DNA of 64,000 nucleotides from Triticum aestivum. Its lineage: Eukaryota > Streptophyta > Magnoliopsida > Poales > Poaceae. This document shows, piece by piece, positions 1-10,400 of this stretch (position 1 is the stretch's first letter; each line of letters starts with the position of its first letter). The notes beneath the pieces are model-generated. The model was not told where the DNA came from, made no database searches, and saw only the letters and a program-made list of their open reading frames with translations. Both the position numbers and the translations under genes were made by a program. The stretch covers positions 415,060,959 to 415,124,958 of the forward strand of contig NC_057809.1 in the NCBI RefSeq assembly GCF_018294505.1, written 5' to 3'.

Positions 1-742
1 TTCCATTCCTTTTGCCACATGATATATGTTGTCGGGCTCAAGGCGAGCCTGTCATCCTTGTGCTAGCCCGACCTCTTTCTCGTTCCAGTGATGCCGACCA
101 CAAATCAAATTATCGCATAATCCTTGTCGCATGGCCATGCTTATCCTAGTCGGATCACACGAGGGCCCCAGACTATATCTCTCCTGATCGGAGGGGCAAA
201 TCCCATCTTGCTCGACCATGTCTCGCAGCATGGGTCTGGACAAGCCCGAAACCTACCTTTGTAACTACCCAGTCACGGAGTAGCATTTGGTTGGCCCAAA
301 GCAAGTCTGTCACCATCCCGAGTACATGCACCAGCTCAGGTCTTAGGACATAGAACATATGTTATACTAGAGACTCACAGATGACATATCGCTACGTCTC
401 ATAGTCGGCTCTGTCCGACTCAGACCTTATCTGAACTCGGATCCGACTACGTCGAATCCGACCAGATCCTTCCAAGTCCATATTATCCGGTTAGCATCCA
501 ATGCTCCATGGCTAGTGAGACTAAGCCATCGACCGTGTCATATGCTAGTCTAGTCTGCTGCGTGTCCACACAGCCCTTTCGACTAGGGACCTTTTAGGAC
601 GGTCATCATACAATGCATAGTACCACAAGCAAGTCACGTACTTGCTAATACACATCATTGATAGTGTCCACAGACTATCTTTATTCATAAACACATAGGA
701 AATATCATCATACACGATTGCCTCTAGGGCATATCTCCAACA
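1..742 (-). repeat. 3' LTR of Copia-1 (partial)
   Basis: Noncoding sequence that ends in CA at 742, directly before a polypurine tract on the minus strand. Stretches around 150-240 resemble the matching part of the Copia-2 LTRs near 4290-4350, for example the shared phrase around gggcccgagtatatctctcc. The window starts inside this LTR, so its outer end and target duplication are not visible. Short open frames here are not genes. Confidence 0.8.
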
Positions 743-762
743 GTCTCCCACTTGCACTAGAG

Positions 763-2339
763 TCAATCAAATAGACATCGAATGCCCATAGCTCTAACGT
801 GCCCCTCATGCTTGGATTGTGGAAGCGGCTTAGTCAACGGATTTGCAACATTTGTATCCGTTTGAATTTTGCATAACTCAACATCACCATTATTTACGAT
901 CTTTCGTATCAGGTGATATTTCCGATCTATGTGTCTGGTCTTGTGGTGATCCCTCGGCTCCTTAGCTTGTGCGATGGCACCAGAATTATCACAATAAAGG
1001 TCCAACAGTTTTACCAAGGCTGGGAAAATACCAAGATCATCCAGAAAGTTCCAGATCCAAACACCTTCCTTTGCAACTTCACAAGCCGCAATGTATTCAG
1101 CTTCTGTGGTAGAATCGGCCACCGTATCTTGCTTGGGACCCATCCAGCTCACTGCTCCTCCGTTCATGACATACACGAATCCGGACTATGATCGACAATC
1201 ATCTCTATTGGTTTGGAAACTAGCATCGGCGTAACCTCTTACGACGAGCTCTTCCTCACCTCCATAAACTAGTAACATCTCTTTAGTCCTTTTTAGGTAC
1301 TTCAAAATAGTCTTTACCGCTGCCCAGTGACTCTCACCTGGGTTGGCCTACTATCTACTTGTTAGGCTTATTGCAAAAGCAACATCAGGACGTGTACATA
1401 TCATGGCATACATGATGGATCCAATTGCCGAGGCATACGGAATCCGACTCATCCTGCTTCGCTCATCAGATGTGGAAGGACTCTGATCTCGCTTAGCCTT
1501 ATACCATGTGAGACAGGCAAGAACCCTTTCTTGGCCTCACTCATGTTGAACCACTTCAACACTTCATCTATGTACATGCTTTGGCTCAAGCCGAGCAGCC
1601 TCCTCGATCTATCTCTATAGATCTTGATGCCTAAAATGTAAACTACCTCACCAAGGTCCTTCATTGAAAACTTTCCATTCAATGATTCCTTGACCGAGTT
1701 CAGAATCGAAACATCATTTTTGATCGGTAGTATGTCATCCACATACAAGATCAAAAACACAATCGAGCTCCCACTTAACTGCTTGTATAAACAAGCGTCC
1801 TCATCACTTTTGATGAAACCGAGACTAGTGATGACCTCATCAAAACAAATGGTCCAACTCCGAGATGCTTGCCTCAACCCATAAATGGATCTCTTGAGCT
1901 TGCATACTTTACTAGTGCTAGTCGGATCGACAAAACCCTCGGGCCATATCATATACACGTCCTCGGTTAAATTTCTGTCAAGGAAAGCCGTTTTGACATC
2001 CATCTGCCATATCTCGTAATCAAAATATGCAGCTATAACTAGTACGATACTCACCGACTTCGGCTTCGCTACCGGCAAGTAAGTCTCGTTGTAGTCAATT
2101 CCTTGAACTTGTCCATAACCTTTAGAGACAAGCCGAGCTTTGTGGATCTGAACATTTGCATCCACATCAGTTTTCTTCTTAAAGACCCATTTGCAGCCAA
2201 TGGCCTTTACGCCAAGCGGCGGATCAACCAAGTCCCAGACTTGATTTTCATCCATAGACATTAACTCGGATCTCATGGCCTCTAGCCATGCCTCGGAATA
2301 CGAGCTCACCATCGCTTCTGCATACGTGGCCGGTATCGG
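763..2339 (-). pseudogene. Copia-1 pol remnant: reverse transcriptase and RNase H
   Basis: Read on the minus strand, 2339-1449 encodes a Copia reverse transcriptase. It opens with the family-typical block before the RT (PATYAEAM, EAWLEAMRSEL), continues through GCKWVFKKKTD and QMDVKTAFLD, and has the catalytic YVDD box (LYVDDILPI). The RNase H lies at 1176-763 with STTEAEY and the YCDNSGA active-site region, followed by HHKTRHIDRKYH. The 1177-1448 stretch between them has stops and frameshifts, so the gene is dead. Sequence upstream of the RT is missing because Gypsy-1 inserted there. Identification as Copia RT/RH is secure. Confidence 0.93.
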
Positions 2340-2600
2340 TGTCAAAACCAGTGGATCTCTGGTAGGGGGTCCCGAATTGTCCGTCTAAGGTCGATGGTAA
2401 CAGGAGACAGGGGACACAATGGTTACCCAGGTTCGGGCCCTCTCTATGGATGTAATACCCTACTTCCTGCTTGATTGATCTTGATGAATACGAGTATTAC
2501 AAGAGTTTATCTACCACGAGATCGTTATGGCTAAACCCTAGAAGTCTAGCCTGTCTGACTATGATTATGAGAAGATATCTCTACGGACCTAGCCCTCCGG

Positions 2601-2608
2601 TTTATATA
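2601..2608 (-). promoter_or_regulatory. TATA box of Gypsy-1 LTR
   Basis: The minus-strand TATATAA-type motif lies between the arms CCCTCCGGT and ACCGGAGGG. The same position in the Gypsy-3 LTR (52333-52340) and Gypsy-4 LTR (62303-62310) also holds a TATA box, which supports it as the LTR core promoter. Confidence 0.6.
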
Positions 2609-2742
2609 GACACCGGAGGGATCTAGGGTTACATAAGGTCGGTTATAGAGAAAGGAATCTTCATATTTGGACGCCAAACTTGCCTTCCACGTCAAGGAGA
2701 GTCCCATCCAGACACGGGTAGAGTCTTCGGTCTTTGTATCTT

Positions 2743-2747
2743 CACAA
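2743..2747. other. Target-site duplication of Copia-2 (CACAA)
   Basis: CACAA at 2743-2747 is repeated exactly at 16375-16379, directly outside the TG...CA ends of Copia-2. Removing 2748-16379 rejoins a continuous Gypsy-1 LTR. Confidence 0.95.
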
Positions 2748-4863
2748 TGTAGGGGAATGCAACAGAAAACAAAAAATTTCGGTATAGCGAGCACGCCCAG
2801 GACCACTATGGAGACTGCATACAAGGTTTGATCTGTTCCGTACCGACTCGAAGCGCAATGGAAGAAGATTCGGTGGAGATCGTTGGTGCAGATCCCCGCA
2901 GCTAGGATTTACAACCTCCCAACCGCGAGGATGTACTCCCTCGCCGGACAGCCCTTCGGGAGGCGGTCGGACAGTCCCCCGGACGATGTCGCGGACAGCC
3001 CTTTGGGAGGACCCTCGAAACTCAAATGGAGACTCGGACAGCCCTTCGGGAGGACACTCGAACAGCCCCTCGGGCAAAAGACCGAAACTACGACCTCTCT
3101 ACGGGGTTGCACACATACGGTGTCAGCTATCCGGCAGGGCTTCGCCGTCCAGAACTAGTTCCTGCCGGAACCCAGACAGCCTTACGGCTCTATGAAACTC
3201 TTTTCATGAGAGGGAGAGAAGAAGCCAGATAAGGCATGGCATGTGTATGAGAGCAAGGGATGAGGAGAATGGAAGCCCCTTCTCCTCCTTTTATATGCCA
3301 AGGCAAGGGGTGGGGTGGTGGAGGAAATACCAAAACACCCATGCTACATGTCCCACATGAAGGGTGAAATGGTAACTCAAGTGGGGCACTAAGGGGACAC
3401 CATGGAGGCACCCCCTTGGCCAGCCACAACCTTGCCCCCTCCCATGGGGGCCCCCAACAAGCCACCAACATGTCTCCTAGAAACATGGGTGCTCCCTAGA
3501 CAAAAAGCCACCAAACATGTAACCCCCGATTTGTGGGATCTTGTCCCCTCGTGCTGAGACAAGATGTTTTCCGGGAAACATTTTTTCTGAAAAATTCCGG
3601 AAGATCCCAGAACATTTCCGGCACCCTCTAAAATTATTCTGGGCATGATCCGAAACATTTCCTGTGTGGTGATTTTTATCAGCGAAAAGCAACAACGACG
3701 GTTATGGCAGCTCCGGAACATTTTCGTTTTTTCTCTCCGAAAATTCCCAAAAGTTCCCAGACCAATTCTGGGGCCCTCTAAGAATTTTCTGGAGAGTGTC
3801 GAAACCATTTTGACCTAATAATATATTCTGAAACAACTTTTCGGTTTTACCGAAACTCTTTCGGTGTTCTCTCTCCGGAACTCTTCCGTTGTCTCCGAAA
3901 CTTTTCCGGTGACTTTCTCTCAGACTCCCTGTCTAGTATTCAGCAGATAGATGACCCTTAAGCGTGTGACCCTACAGGTTTGGTGAACTATAGACATGAC
4001 CTGGAACCCCTTCCGATCAATGATCAACATCGGAGCCGTGGACACCCATATTGACCCCTATACCCACACGAATGAAATATTCGAGTGAACCTCCAGTTGC
4101 TGTAAGCTATTCCTGTTTCTTCGCGATATGTCACAAATACCCGAGGTGAGATTTATTGCATTCCCGTGGGCCAACACTTTGTCCACCATGCAAGTTACCT
4201 CATTACCGGTTTTGTTCTATTTTCTCGTTTCCGTGTTCCGGCATCCCAGTGATCAAATCATAAGGTGTCTGGCCAGACGATGATGGATACCGTTACACCG
4301 AGAGGGCCCGAGTATATCTCTCCATCGTTGGAGGAGCAAATCCCAATCTTGAGCTATCTCGCTACTTGCCATAATTTTCCGTGAACCCATAAGCCGCCGT
4401 AATAGCCACCCAGTTACGGATGACGATTAACAAACCCCAAAGTTCATGAAGCAAGTACGAAGAAACTCGATACTCTCATGGTCTAAGGAATTATGCAAAC
4501 ATTAATATCCCTGTGTTATTAACCATTAACTTGTGACGAAAGTATCTCATAGCATAAGATCATATTGGGTCGATTCAACACATGTGTTCTACTAACAATT
4601 GTGCCCTCAAAATTGCCGGCATAGTCATGCCCATGATCAGGAAAACAGGATTATCATGCAATACTTGAGCCAATCATAGAGGCTTGACTAGGAATACATT
4701 TTACAGTTTATTATCCCACATGTGCACATGAGTTTCCCTCCAAGCCTCATTTTATTTGCAGACTCGAGAATCATTGCAATTATAGCATGGAACATAAACC
4801 TTCATTACAAACTAGGAGATACAAAATAAATGTTATTACTGCCTCTAGGGCATATCTCCTATA
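2748..4863 (-). repeat. Copia-2 left (3') LTR
   Basis: It starts TGTAGGGGAATG and ends ...CTCCTATA; the right copy ends in CTCCTACA, so the terminal CA has mutated to TA here. A GC-rich stretch at 2945-3080 contains several diverged copies of cggacagcccttcgggagg and is open on both strands, which produces overlapping spurious frames. AT-rich noncoding sequence follows to the PPT. Confidence 0.95.
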
Positions 4864-4894
4864 GACTCCCACTTGCACTAGAGTCATAATCTAG

Positions 4895-5965
4895 TTACAT
4901 GGCTTCCCTAACACCAATGGCTATTCGGTGTTGCTCATGCTTTGCTCGTGGTAGAGGCTTCGTCATCGGGTCTGACACATTCAGATCCGTGTGAACCTTG
5001 CGTAATTTCACTAAACCCTCTTCGACATGATGCCTAATGAGTTTATATTTGCGTTGAATATGTCTTGTCTTATGGTGCGAACTTTGCTCCCTTGCGTGAG
5101 CCACGGTGCCACTATTATCACAATAGATCTCCACCGGGTCCGGAGCACTTGGAACCACACCAAGTTCTTCAAGAAATTGCTTGATCCATACCGCCTCCTT
5201 GGAGGCTTCTGAAGCGGCAACATACTCCGCCTCCGTCGTAGAATCTGCCACAGTCTTTTGTTTGGAACTTTTCCAATCAACTGCGCCGCCGTTCAATATG
5301 AAAACATAGCCTGATTGAGATTTGAAGTCATCTGGCTCAGTCATGAAGCCTGCATCAGTGTAACCACTTAGAATGAGCTCTTCATCACCTCCGTACACAA
5401 GGAGTAAATCCTTGGTCCTTCTGAGGTACTTATGAATACCCTTGACTGCGGCCCAGTGTTCCAACCCTAGATCACTTTGGTACCGGCTGCTAACACTTAG
5501 CGCATAGGAAACATCTGGTCTTCTACATAGCATGGCATACATAATAGAACCAACTGCCGAGGCATATGGAACATCATTCATTTGTACTCGCTCATCCAGA
5601 GTCCAAGGACTCTGATTCTTGCAAAGCACCGTGCCAGGTGACATGGGGAGTAAGCCTTTCTTGGAGTTCTCCATGTTGAACCTTTTCAACACCTTGTCAA
5701 TGTACGTGCTTTGGCTAAGCACTATCAGGCATTTTGATTTATCTCTATAGATTCTGATGCCCAATACATATGCCACTTCGCCTAAGTCTTCCATTGAAAA
5801 CCTCTTTTTCAATGAGTCTTTTATTTTGGTAAGAAAATTCACGTCATTTCCAATCAAAAATATGTCATCCATATACGAGATTAGAAATGCTTTTGTGCTC
5901 CCACTAAACTTCTTATAAACACAAGATTCTTCGTCATTCCTAATGAAGCCAAACTCTTTGACCAC
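4895..5965 (-). CDS. Copia-2 reverse transcriptase (C-terminal part) and RNase H
   Basis: Open segment of 356 codons. The RT active site reads YMDD (SYMDDIFLIGND) in place of the usual YVDD and is followed by FSMEDLGEV and the LGIRIYRD block. RNase H follows with the acidic positions in GYTDAGF, STTEAEY and YCDNSG, and the conserved HHKTRHIQRKYKLIR motif. The polyprotein ends at the stop at 4895, about 30 bp before the polypurine tract and left LTR. The segment is open, but it is cut off from the rest of the polyprotein by a stop near 6021. Confidence 0.93.
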   Translation of the reverse strand: MVKEFGFIRNDEESCVYKKFSGSTKAFLISYMDDIFLIGNDVNFLTKIKDSLKKRFSMEDLGEVAYVLGIRIYRDKSKCLIVLSQSTYIDKVLKRFNMENSKKGLLPMSPGTVLCKNQSPWTLDERVQMNDVPYASAVGSIMYAMLCRRPDVSYALSVSSRYQSDLGLEHWAAVKGIHKYLRRTKDLLLVYGGDEELILSGYTDAGFMTEPDDFKSQSGYVFILNGGAVDWKSSKQKTVADSTTEAEYVAASEASKEAVWIKQFLEELGVVPSAPDPVEIYCDNSGTVAHAREQSSHHKTRHIQRKYKLIRHHVEEGLVKLRKVHTDLNVSDPMTKPLPRAKHEQHRIAIGVREAM

Positions 5966-6022
5966 TTCATCAAAACGAATGTTCCAGCTCCTTGATGCTT
6001 GATTCAGACCATAAATGACTTT

Positions 6023-6361
6023 CTAAAGTTTGCATACCTTTCCAGCATCCTCATGAATGAAAAAACCTTCTGGCTGTATCATGTATACATCCTCTTTGAG
6101 GTTTCCATTTGGGAAAGCCGTTTTGACATCCATCTGCCATATTTCATAGTTGAAATAAGCAGCAATTGCTAGCAATATCCGAACAGACCTAAGCATAGCT
6201 ACGGGCGAGAAAGTCTCGTCGTAGTCCACTCCTGGAACTTGCGCGAACCCTTTCGCGACAATTCTAGCTTTGTGGATAGTAATGTCACCATCTGTGTCCG
6301 TCTTTCTTTTGAAAATCCATTTACAACCAATCGGCTTTACGCCTTCTGGAAGTTCTTTCAA
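6023..6361 (-). CDS. Copia-2 reverse transcriptase (N-terminal part)
   Basis: 112 codons covering the start of the Copia RT domain: GCKWIFKRKTD, HKARIVAKGFAQ, GVDYDETFSPVA and QMDVKTAFPNG. The last would normally read TAFLNG. A stop at 6023 ends the frame just before the IYGL block, which continues in the next segment. A stop near 6377 separates it from the linker upstream. Confidence 0.92.
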   Translation of the reverse strand: MKELPEGVKPIGCKWIFKRKTDTDGDITIHKARIVAKGFAQVPGVDYDETFSPVAMLRSVRILLAIAAYFNYEIWQMDVKTAFPNGNLKEDVYMIQPEGFFIHEDAGKVCKL

Positions 6362-6376
6362 GTTCCAAACTTGGTT

Positions 6377-7183
6377 TTACATGGATTTCATTTCGGATCT
6401 CATGGCCTTGTGCCATTCTTTTGAGTTGGGCCCCGTCATCTCTTCCTTGCAGTGCGTAGGTTCATCGTCTTCAAGAATGAAGATTTCGTTATGAAACCAC
6501 TCAGGTGGCTGGATAGCCCTACCTGATCTGCGTGGTTCAGTTACAACATTGTCTGAAGTCTCCGCATCATATGCGACAACTTTCGGCTCAGTTGCAGGGA
6601 TAATTAGCGGAATTTCTTCCGGTTCCTTAGCCATATCAACAGTTGCTGAAGATTCACTAATCTCATCAAGTTGTACTATTCTCCCACTTAATTCTTTGGC
6701 GAGAAATTCTTTCTCAAGAAAGACTCCGCTTTTAGCGACAAACACTTTGTGCTCGGAGGGTAGGTAGAAGGAATACCCAATTGTTTCTTTTGGATAACCT
6801 ACAAAGTTACACTTGTCTGATCTGGGATCGAGTTTGGTAGGTTGTAAATGTTTTACATGTACCTCACATCCCCAAATTTTAAGATGTGACAAACTGGGTT
6901 TCTTCCCATTCCACATCTCATGTGGTGTCGTCTTAACAGACTTAGACGATGCTCTATTTAGTGTGTGAGCAGCAGTTTCTAGTGCATGACCCCAAAAAGA
7001 TATTGGTAGATCTATAAGAGACATCATCGACCTTACCATGTCCAACAGGGTTGGGTTACATCTTTCCGATACTCCGTTTCTCTGTGGAGTTCTGGGAGGC
7101 GTAAGCTGTGAAACGATTTCACGGTCACTCAAATGTTGGCCAAACTCATGACTAAGATATTCGCCTCCGTGATCAAACCGCAC
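6377..7183 (-). CDS. Copia-2 integrase core (C-terminal half) and linker
   Basis: 268-codon segment. It begins with RFDHGGEY, where the second catalytic Asp region would normally be R-S-D-x-G-G-E-Y. The catalytic Glu follows in NGVSERCN, then LLDMVRSMM and SFWGHALETAAHTLN, typical of Copia integrases. The remainder is the variable linker to the RT, including the RRSGRAIQPPEW motif common in this group. It stops at 6377, upstream of the RT. Confidence 0.92.
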   Translation of the reverse strand: MRFDHGGEYLSHEFGQHLSDREIVSQLTPPRTPQRNGVSERCNPTLLDMVRSMMSLIDLPISFWGHALETAAHTLNRASSKSVKTTPHEMWNGKKPSLSHLKIWGCEVHVKHLQPTKLDPRSDKCNFVGYPKETIGYSFYLPSEHKVFVAKSGVFLEKEFLAKELSGRIVQLDEISESSATVDMAKEPEEIPLIIPATEPKVVAYDAETSDNVVTEPRRSGRAIQPPEWFHNEIFILEDDEPTHCKEEMTGPNSKEWHKAMRSEMKSM

Positions 7184-7547
7184 AAACTATCCTTTTGTTA
7201 CGATGATTTTCTACCTCATTCTGAAATTCTTTGAACTTTTCAAAGGTTTCCGACTTATGCTTCATTAAGTAGATATAGTCATACCGACTTAAATCATCAG
7301 TAAAAGTCACGAAGTAGAAATACCCACCCCGTGCGGCTATACTCATTGGACTACATACATCACTATGTATTATTTCCAATAATTCACCCGCCCGTTCAGG
7401 ATGACCCGTGAACGGCGTCTTGATCATTTTCCCCATCAGACAAGCTTCACATGTGTCAAATGAGTCAAAATCAAAGGACGGTAAACTCCATCTCTCTGGA
7501 GTCTTTGCATGCGTTTCTTTCCGATGTGACCAAGCCGACAGTGCCAC
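7173..7547 (-). CDS. Copia-2 integrase N-terminal region
   Basis: 124 codons with CEACLMGK, the second half of the HHCC zinc-binding domain, then the first catalytic Asp in HSDVCSP and the TFTDDLSRYDYIYLM block. The zinc-finger histidines (LWHCRLGHIG) are encoded just upstream in another frame, so a frameshift near 7495 splits the domain. Another frameshift near 7180 separates this part from the rest of the core. Confidence 0.9.
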   Translation of the reverse strand: MALSAWSHRKETHAKTPERWSLPSFDFDSFDTCEACLMGKMIKTPFTGHPERAGELLEIIHSDVCSPMSIAARGGYFYFVTFTDDLSRYDYIYLMKHKSETFEKFKEFQNEVENHRNKRIVCAV

Positions 7548-8728
7548 AAGTAAGTGGTGGTGGTATCAGCCTTCTTAAGGCGTTTGGCATTCACGTTAAA
7601 GACATCATTTTCACATTCAAGATTTAGTATGAAAAGGCCCCCAACAATGGGTGCAAATCCATAAAACATATCCTTACAATAAAGTGAACAACCATTGTTC
7701 TCAGACTTGTACGAATACCCATCGTGTACTAAACATGATCCGGAGATAATGTTTCTACACAACAGTGGAACAAAATAACAGTTACTTAGTTCTAAGATAA
7801 ATCCTGAAGGGAGACGTAGAGGCATAATGCCGACGGCTTGAGCGGCGATCCCAGTGCCGTTCCCGACGCGCATTACGACTTCATTCTTTGCCAGCTTGCG
7901 CACCTTCTGAAGCCCCTGTATCGAGTTGCAAATGTGAGCAACCGATCCGGTATCAAATACCCAAGACTTAGAATGTTTGCTAGCAAGGAAAACATCAATG
8001 ACATTAACCTCTATAACAATTATACCTTTTCCGGTTTTCCCGGTCTTCTTATCTTCCAGATACTTCTTGCAGTTTCTCTTCCAGTGTCCTGTGCCCTTGC
8101 AGTAGAAGCACTCAGTTTCATTCTTGGCTCCGCCCTTAGAGTTGCTTTGGGAGCCGGTCTTACCGGCGCCCTTGCCCTTCTTTGGCTTGCCTTTCTTTTT
8201 GAAACTGGCGGTTTTATTCACAAGCAACACTTGCTTGCAATTTTTCCGCAGTCCTCCTTCTGTATTTTTCAGCATGGCGAGCACCTCTTTCGGTGTCTTC
8301 TCCATCCCTGTCATGTTGTAGTTCATGACAAAACCGTCGTAAGACGGGGGGAGTGAAGAAAGCAACATGTCCATTATATGGCCAGGTGGAAGTGGAAATT
8401 CCAGGGCTCTAAGTCTTTCAGAATAGCCAATCATTTTGACCACGTGTTCGCCAATTGAACTTCCCTCAGCCATCTTGCATTCCATCAAAGCCTTCATGAT
8501 ATCAAATCGTTCAGACTTTGCGGTTTCCTTGTACAGAGCATCCAATTCCCGGACCATGTCATGGGGTTTATGGAATTCAAAACGTTTTTGAAGCCCTGGA
8601 CTCATGCAAGCTAGCATGAGGCACTGCACTAAGTTGTGATCATCATCCTTAGTGGCCCAAACATTTTGTTCATCTTCCGGGGCCTCTGCCGCCGGTTTAG
8701 CTGGAAGAGCAGTTTCAAGCACGTACAA
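7436..8728 (-). CDS. Copia-2 gag, zinc knuckle and aspartic protease
   Basis: 430-codon segment. The gag capsid region (residues about 1-180, with LETALPAKPA and GLQKRFEFHK) is followed by a lysine/glycine-rich stretch and a CCHC knuckle, CFYCKGTGHWKRNC (C-x2-C-x4-H-x4-C). The protease active site is FDTGSVAHIC. The segment ends at the start of the integrase zinc finger (LWHCRLGHIG). The true gag start lies 122 bp upstream in another frame, so the N-terminus is frameshifted. Confidence 0.92.
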   Translation of the reverse strand: MYVLETALPAKPAAEAPEDEQNVWATKDDDHNLVQCLMLACMSPGLQKRFEFHKPHDMVRELDALYKETAKSERFDIMKALMECKMAEGSSIGEHVVKMIGYSERLRALEFPLPPGHIMDMLLSSLPPSYDGFVMNYNMTGMEKTPKEVLAMLKNTEGGLRKNCKQVLLVNKTASFKKKGKPKKGKGAGKTGSQSNSKGGAKNETECFYCKGTGHWKRNCKKYLEDKKTGKTGKGIIVIEVNVIDVFLASKHSKSWVFDTGSVAHICNSIQGLQKVRKLAKNEVVMRVGNGTGIAAQAVGIMPLRLPSGFILELSNCYFVPLLCRNIISGSCLVHDGYSYKSENNGCSLYCKDMFYGFAPIVGGLFILNLECENDVFNVNAKRLKKADTTTTYLWHCRLGHIGKKRMQRLQRDGVYRPLILTHLTHVKLV

Positions 8729-8850
8729 TTTCTTAGCGCTCCTGAGGACAATCCTCAGGTTACAGACCCAGTCCGCATAGTTGTTTCCAGTCGTAGCAAC
8801 TTCTCTTTCTCTAACATCGGGCCTAAGTTGAATGCGGTGTTGTGAGCCAT

Positions 8851-10199
8851 TTGATCTACAATGGAAAACACAAGTTTCACTTAGACTTTATTTATAATGA
8901 AATTTGCACTAGTGAATAAACATTTTTATTCTAAAGGCTCCCACTCAAATCAATATCTCTCAAAATTGATTTTGAGTGATTCAAGATCCAAATATCAATT
9001 CAACGTCATAGAATCATCATCTCATGACGAGGATTTCAATTGGTAGGCCAACTTGCCGATCACATTTCTATGTGACTCTTGTTCATCTTTTGATGCGTGT
9101 GTTCCGAGCTCAGGACGATCCTGCCATGAACATCAAGACAACCAAGTGATCTTGCTGCGAGGTCTGACCTCACCCGCCTTACATTTCTCCAATCGTTCGT
9201 ACCCATCATCCAAGGCGCACCCCGAAAGGATAGATGTTGTGACGGTGCCGCACTTGGGAGAACACTAACTACTTGATATTTTAAGTGAGATATCACCCTA
9301 ATAAAAGCGACCATTGTGCAATCAAGAAGGGTGCATCAAGAGGGATAAACATCTCAATTCATAATGGCATGATGTGGTATAGCCTCTTCTGACGGAGAAG
9401 TCAAGTATTTCTTCGTCTCCGACATTCGCGTCGGTGTTCACCTTTGCGAAGATTGCCACCACCTTGTCGATGCACCAGATAATATTGCTATCTCCATAGA
9501 GGATAAAATAAATGCATTACTTAAGGTTGACACGCAGGTCATTAAAGTGCAATCATATGGCTCTAGCCATCATGCCGAATCATGACACACAGGTCATGTT
9601 AATTACATCATATAGTCATCTCATACATAATCAAATTGAATATGAGCATTGCTATACCACATCACAAGCACATCCCGCAAAACCAAGTTAGACGCCTCTA
9701 TTCGGTTTATGCAAAATTTTATTTTACGTGGCTTCTAAGGTTTTGACTTAAACCGCAGCTACCAACGTTTTATCATCAAGTATGATTGTTCAAGTTGCTA
9801 GATTAACATCTCGGGGTGTATGAAACACGAGATAATTAAATCTCGAGCCCCATACTAAACTTCATCATACGCATGACCCCCGTGCAGATCGTATCCACAA
9901 TGCCCTTTCATCTACGAATTTCATCTTTCTTTTGACTATGGCAGAACCCAAAGAACTGATAGCACTTCCATGATCAATCAGGATCACAGATTGCCAGAAC
10001 TTTGTCAAATTCCACCATGCTGTCTCGAGATTGAGCAAACGCAAATTCTAGGGAAGCAACAAGAACGTCGGGTAACAAATTTCATCTGTCACCGTCATAA
10101 ATAATTTTCCGAAATAGATCTCATCTACTCCAAAATTATATTATGCAATACCCATACATCTCCATGTATTCTAGATCATAACCTGCATCTATGCGTAGC
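8851..10199 (-). other. Copia-2 untranslated leader between PBS and gag
   Basis: About 1.35 kb between the primer-binding site and the gag start with no credible coding sequence. Long leaders that hold packaging signals are usual in this Copia lineage. The short frame around 9060-9314 has no recognisable motif. Confidence 0.7.
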
Positions 10200-10215
10200 A
10201 CGGCTCTTGATGCCA
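10200..10215 (-). other. Copia-2 primer-binding site
   Basis: Read on the minus strand, TGGCATCAAGAGCC lies one base after the CA end of the 5' LTR. It resembles the initiator-tRNA-Met complement TGGTATCAGAGC used by most plant Copia elements, with a few differences. Confidence 0.75.
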
Positions 10216-10400
10216 CTGTAGTGGAACGCGACAGAAAACAAAAAATTTCGGTATAGCGAGCACGCCCAGGACCACTATGGAGACTGCATACAAGGTTTGA
10301 TCTGTTCTGTACCGACTCGAAGCGCAGCGGAAGAAGAGTCGGTGGATATCGTTGGTGCAGATCCCCGCAGCTAGGATTTACAACCTCCCAACCGCGAGGA

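Larger units (their letters stand above)
1..2339 (-). mobile_element. Copia-1, truncated Angela/BARE1-like Copia retrotransposon
   Basis: Left part of a minus-strand Copia element: the end of its 3' LTR (1-742), a polypurine tract (743-763) and the RT/RNase H end of pol (763-2339). The LTR end and the adjoining PPT closely match those of Copia-2, so the two belong to one lineage; assignment to Angela/BARE1 is from memory of the LTR start (TGTTGGAGATATGCCC read on the minus strand). The element is cut at 2339/2340 by the Gypsy-1 LTR. Its integrase, gag and 5' LTR should lie on the far side of Gypsy-1, beyond this window. Confidence 0.85.
2340..2747 (-). repeat. Gypsy-1 3' LTR, part 1 of 2
   Basis: Reverse complement of the LTR seen at 52128-52600 and 62098-62572. 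Added to part 2 (16380-16445) it gives 474 bp, against 473 and 475 bp for those copies. A minus-strand TATA box (2601-2608) sits in the loop of a perfect 9-bp inverted repeat (2593-2601 and 2612-2620). The left edge abuts Copia-1 RT coding sequence. Confidence 0.93.
4895..8850 (-). pseudogene. Copia-2 gag-pol polyprotein (degenerate)
   Basis: Single Copia-type polyprotein gene on the minus strand in the order gag, protease, integrase, RT, RNase H. The start ATG is at 8850-8848 and opens MAHNTAFNLGP. A frameshift about 15-20 codons later separates the start from the rest of gag. Further breaks lie near 7495 (before the integrase zinc finger), near 7180 (inside the integrase core), at 6362-6376 (before the RT) and at 6021-6023 (inside the RT). 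Every catalytic domain is recognisable, so the gene was intact when it inserted or shortly before. It now encodes no full polyprotein. The segments are listed separately. Confidence 0.95.

Noticed and set aside
2742..3486. Overlapping frames of 60-140 codons on both strands in the Copia-2 LTRs (also 14222-15193)
   Set aside because: They lie in LTR repeat sequence, recur in both LTRs with frameshifts, overlap each other in antisense and have no domain.
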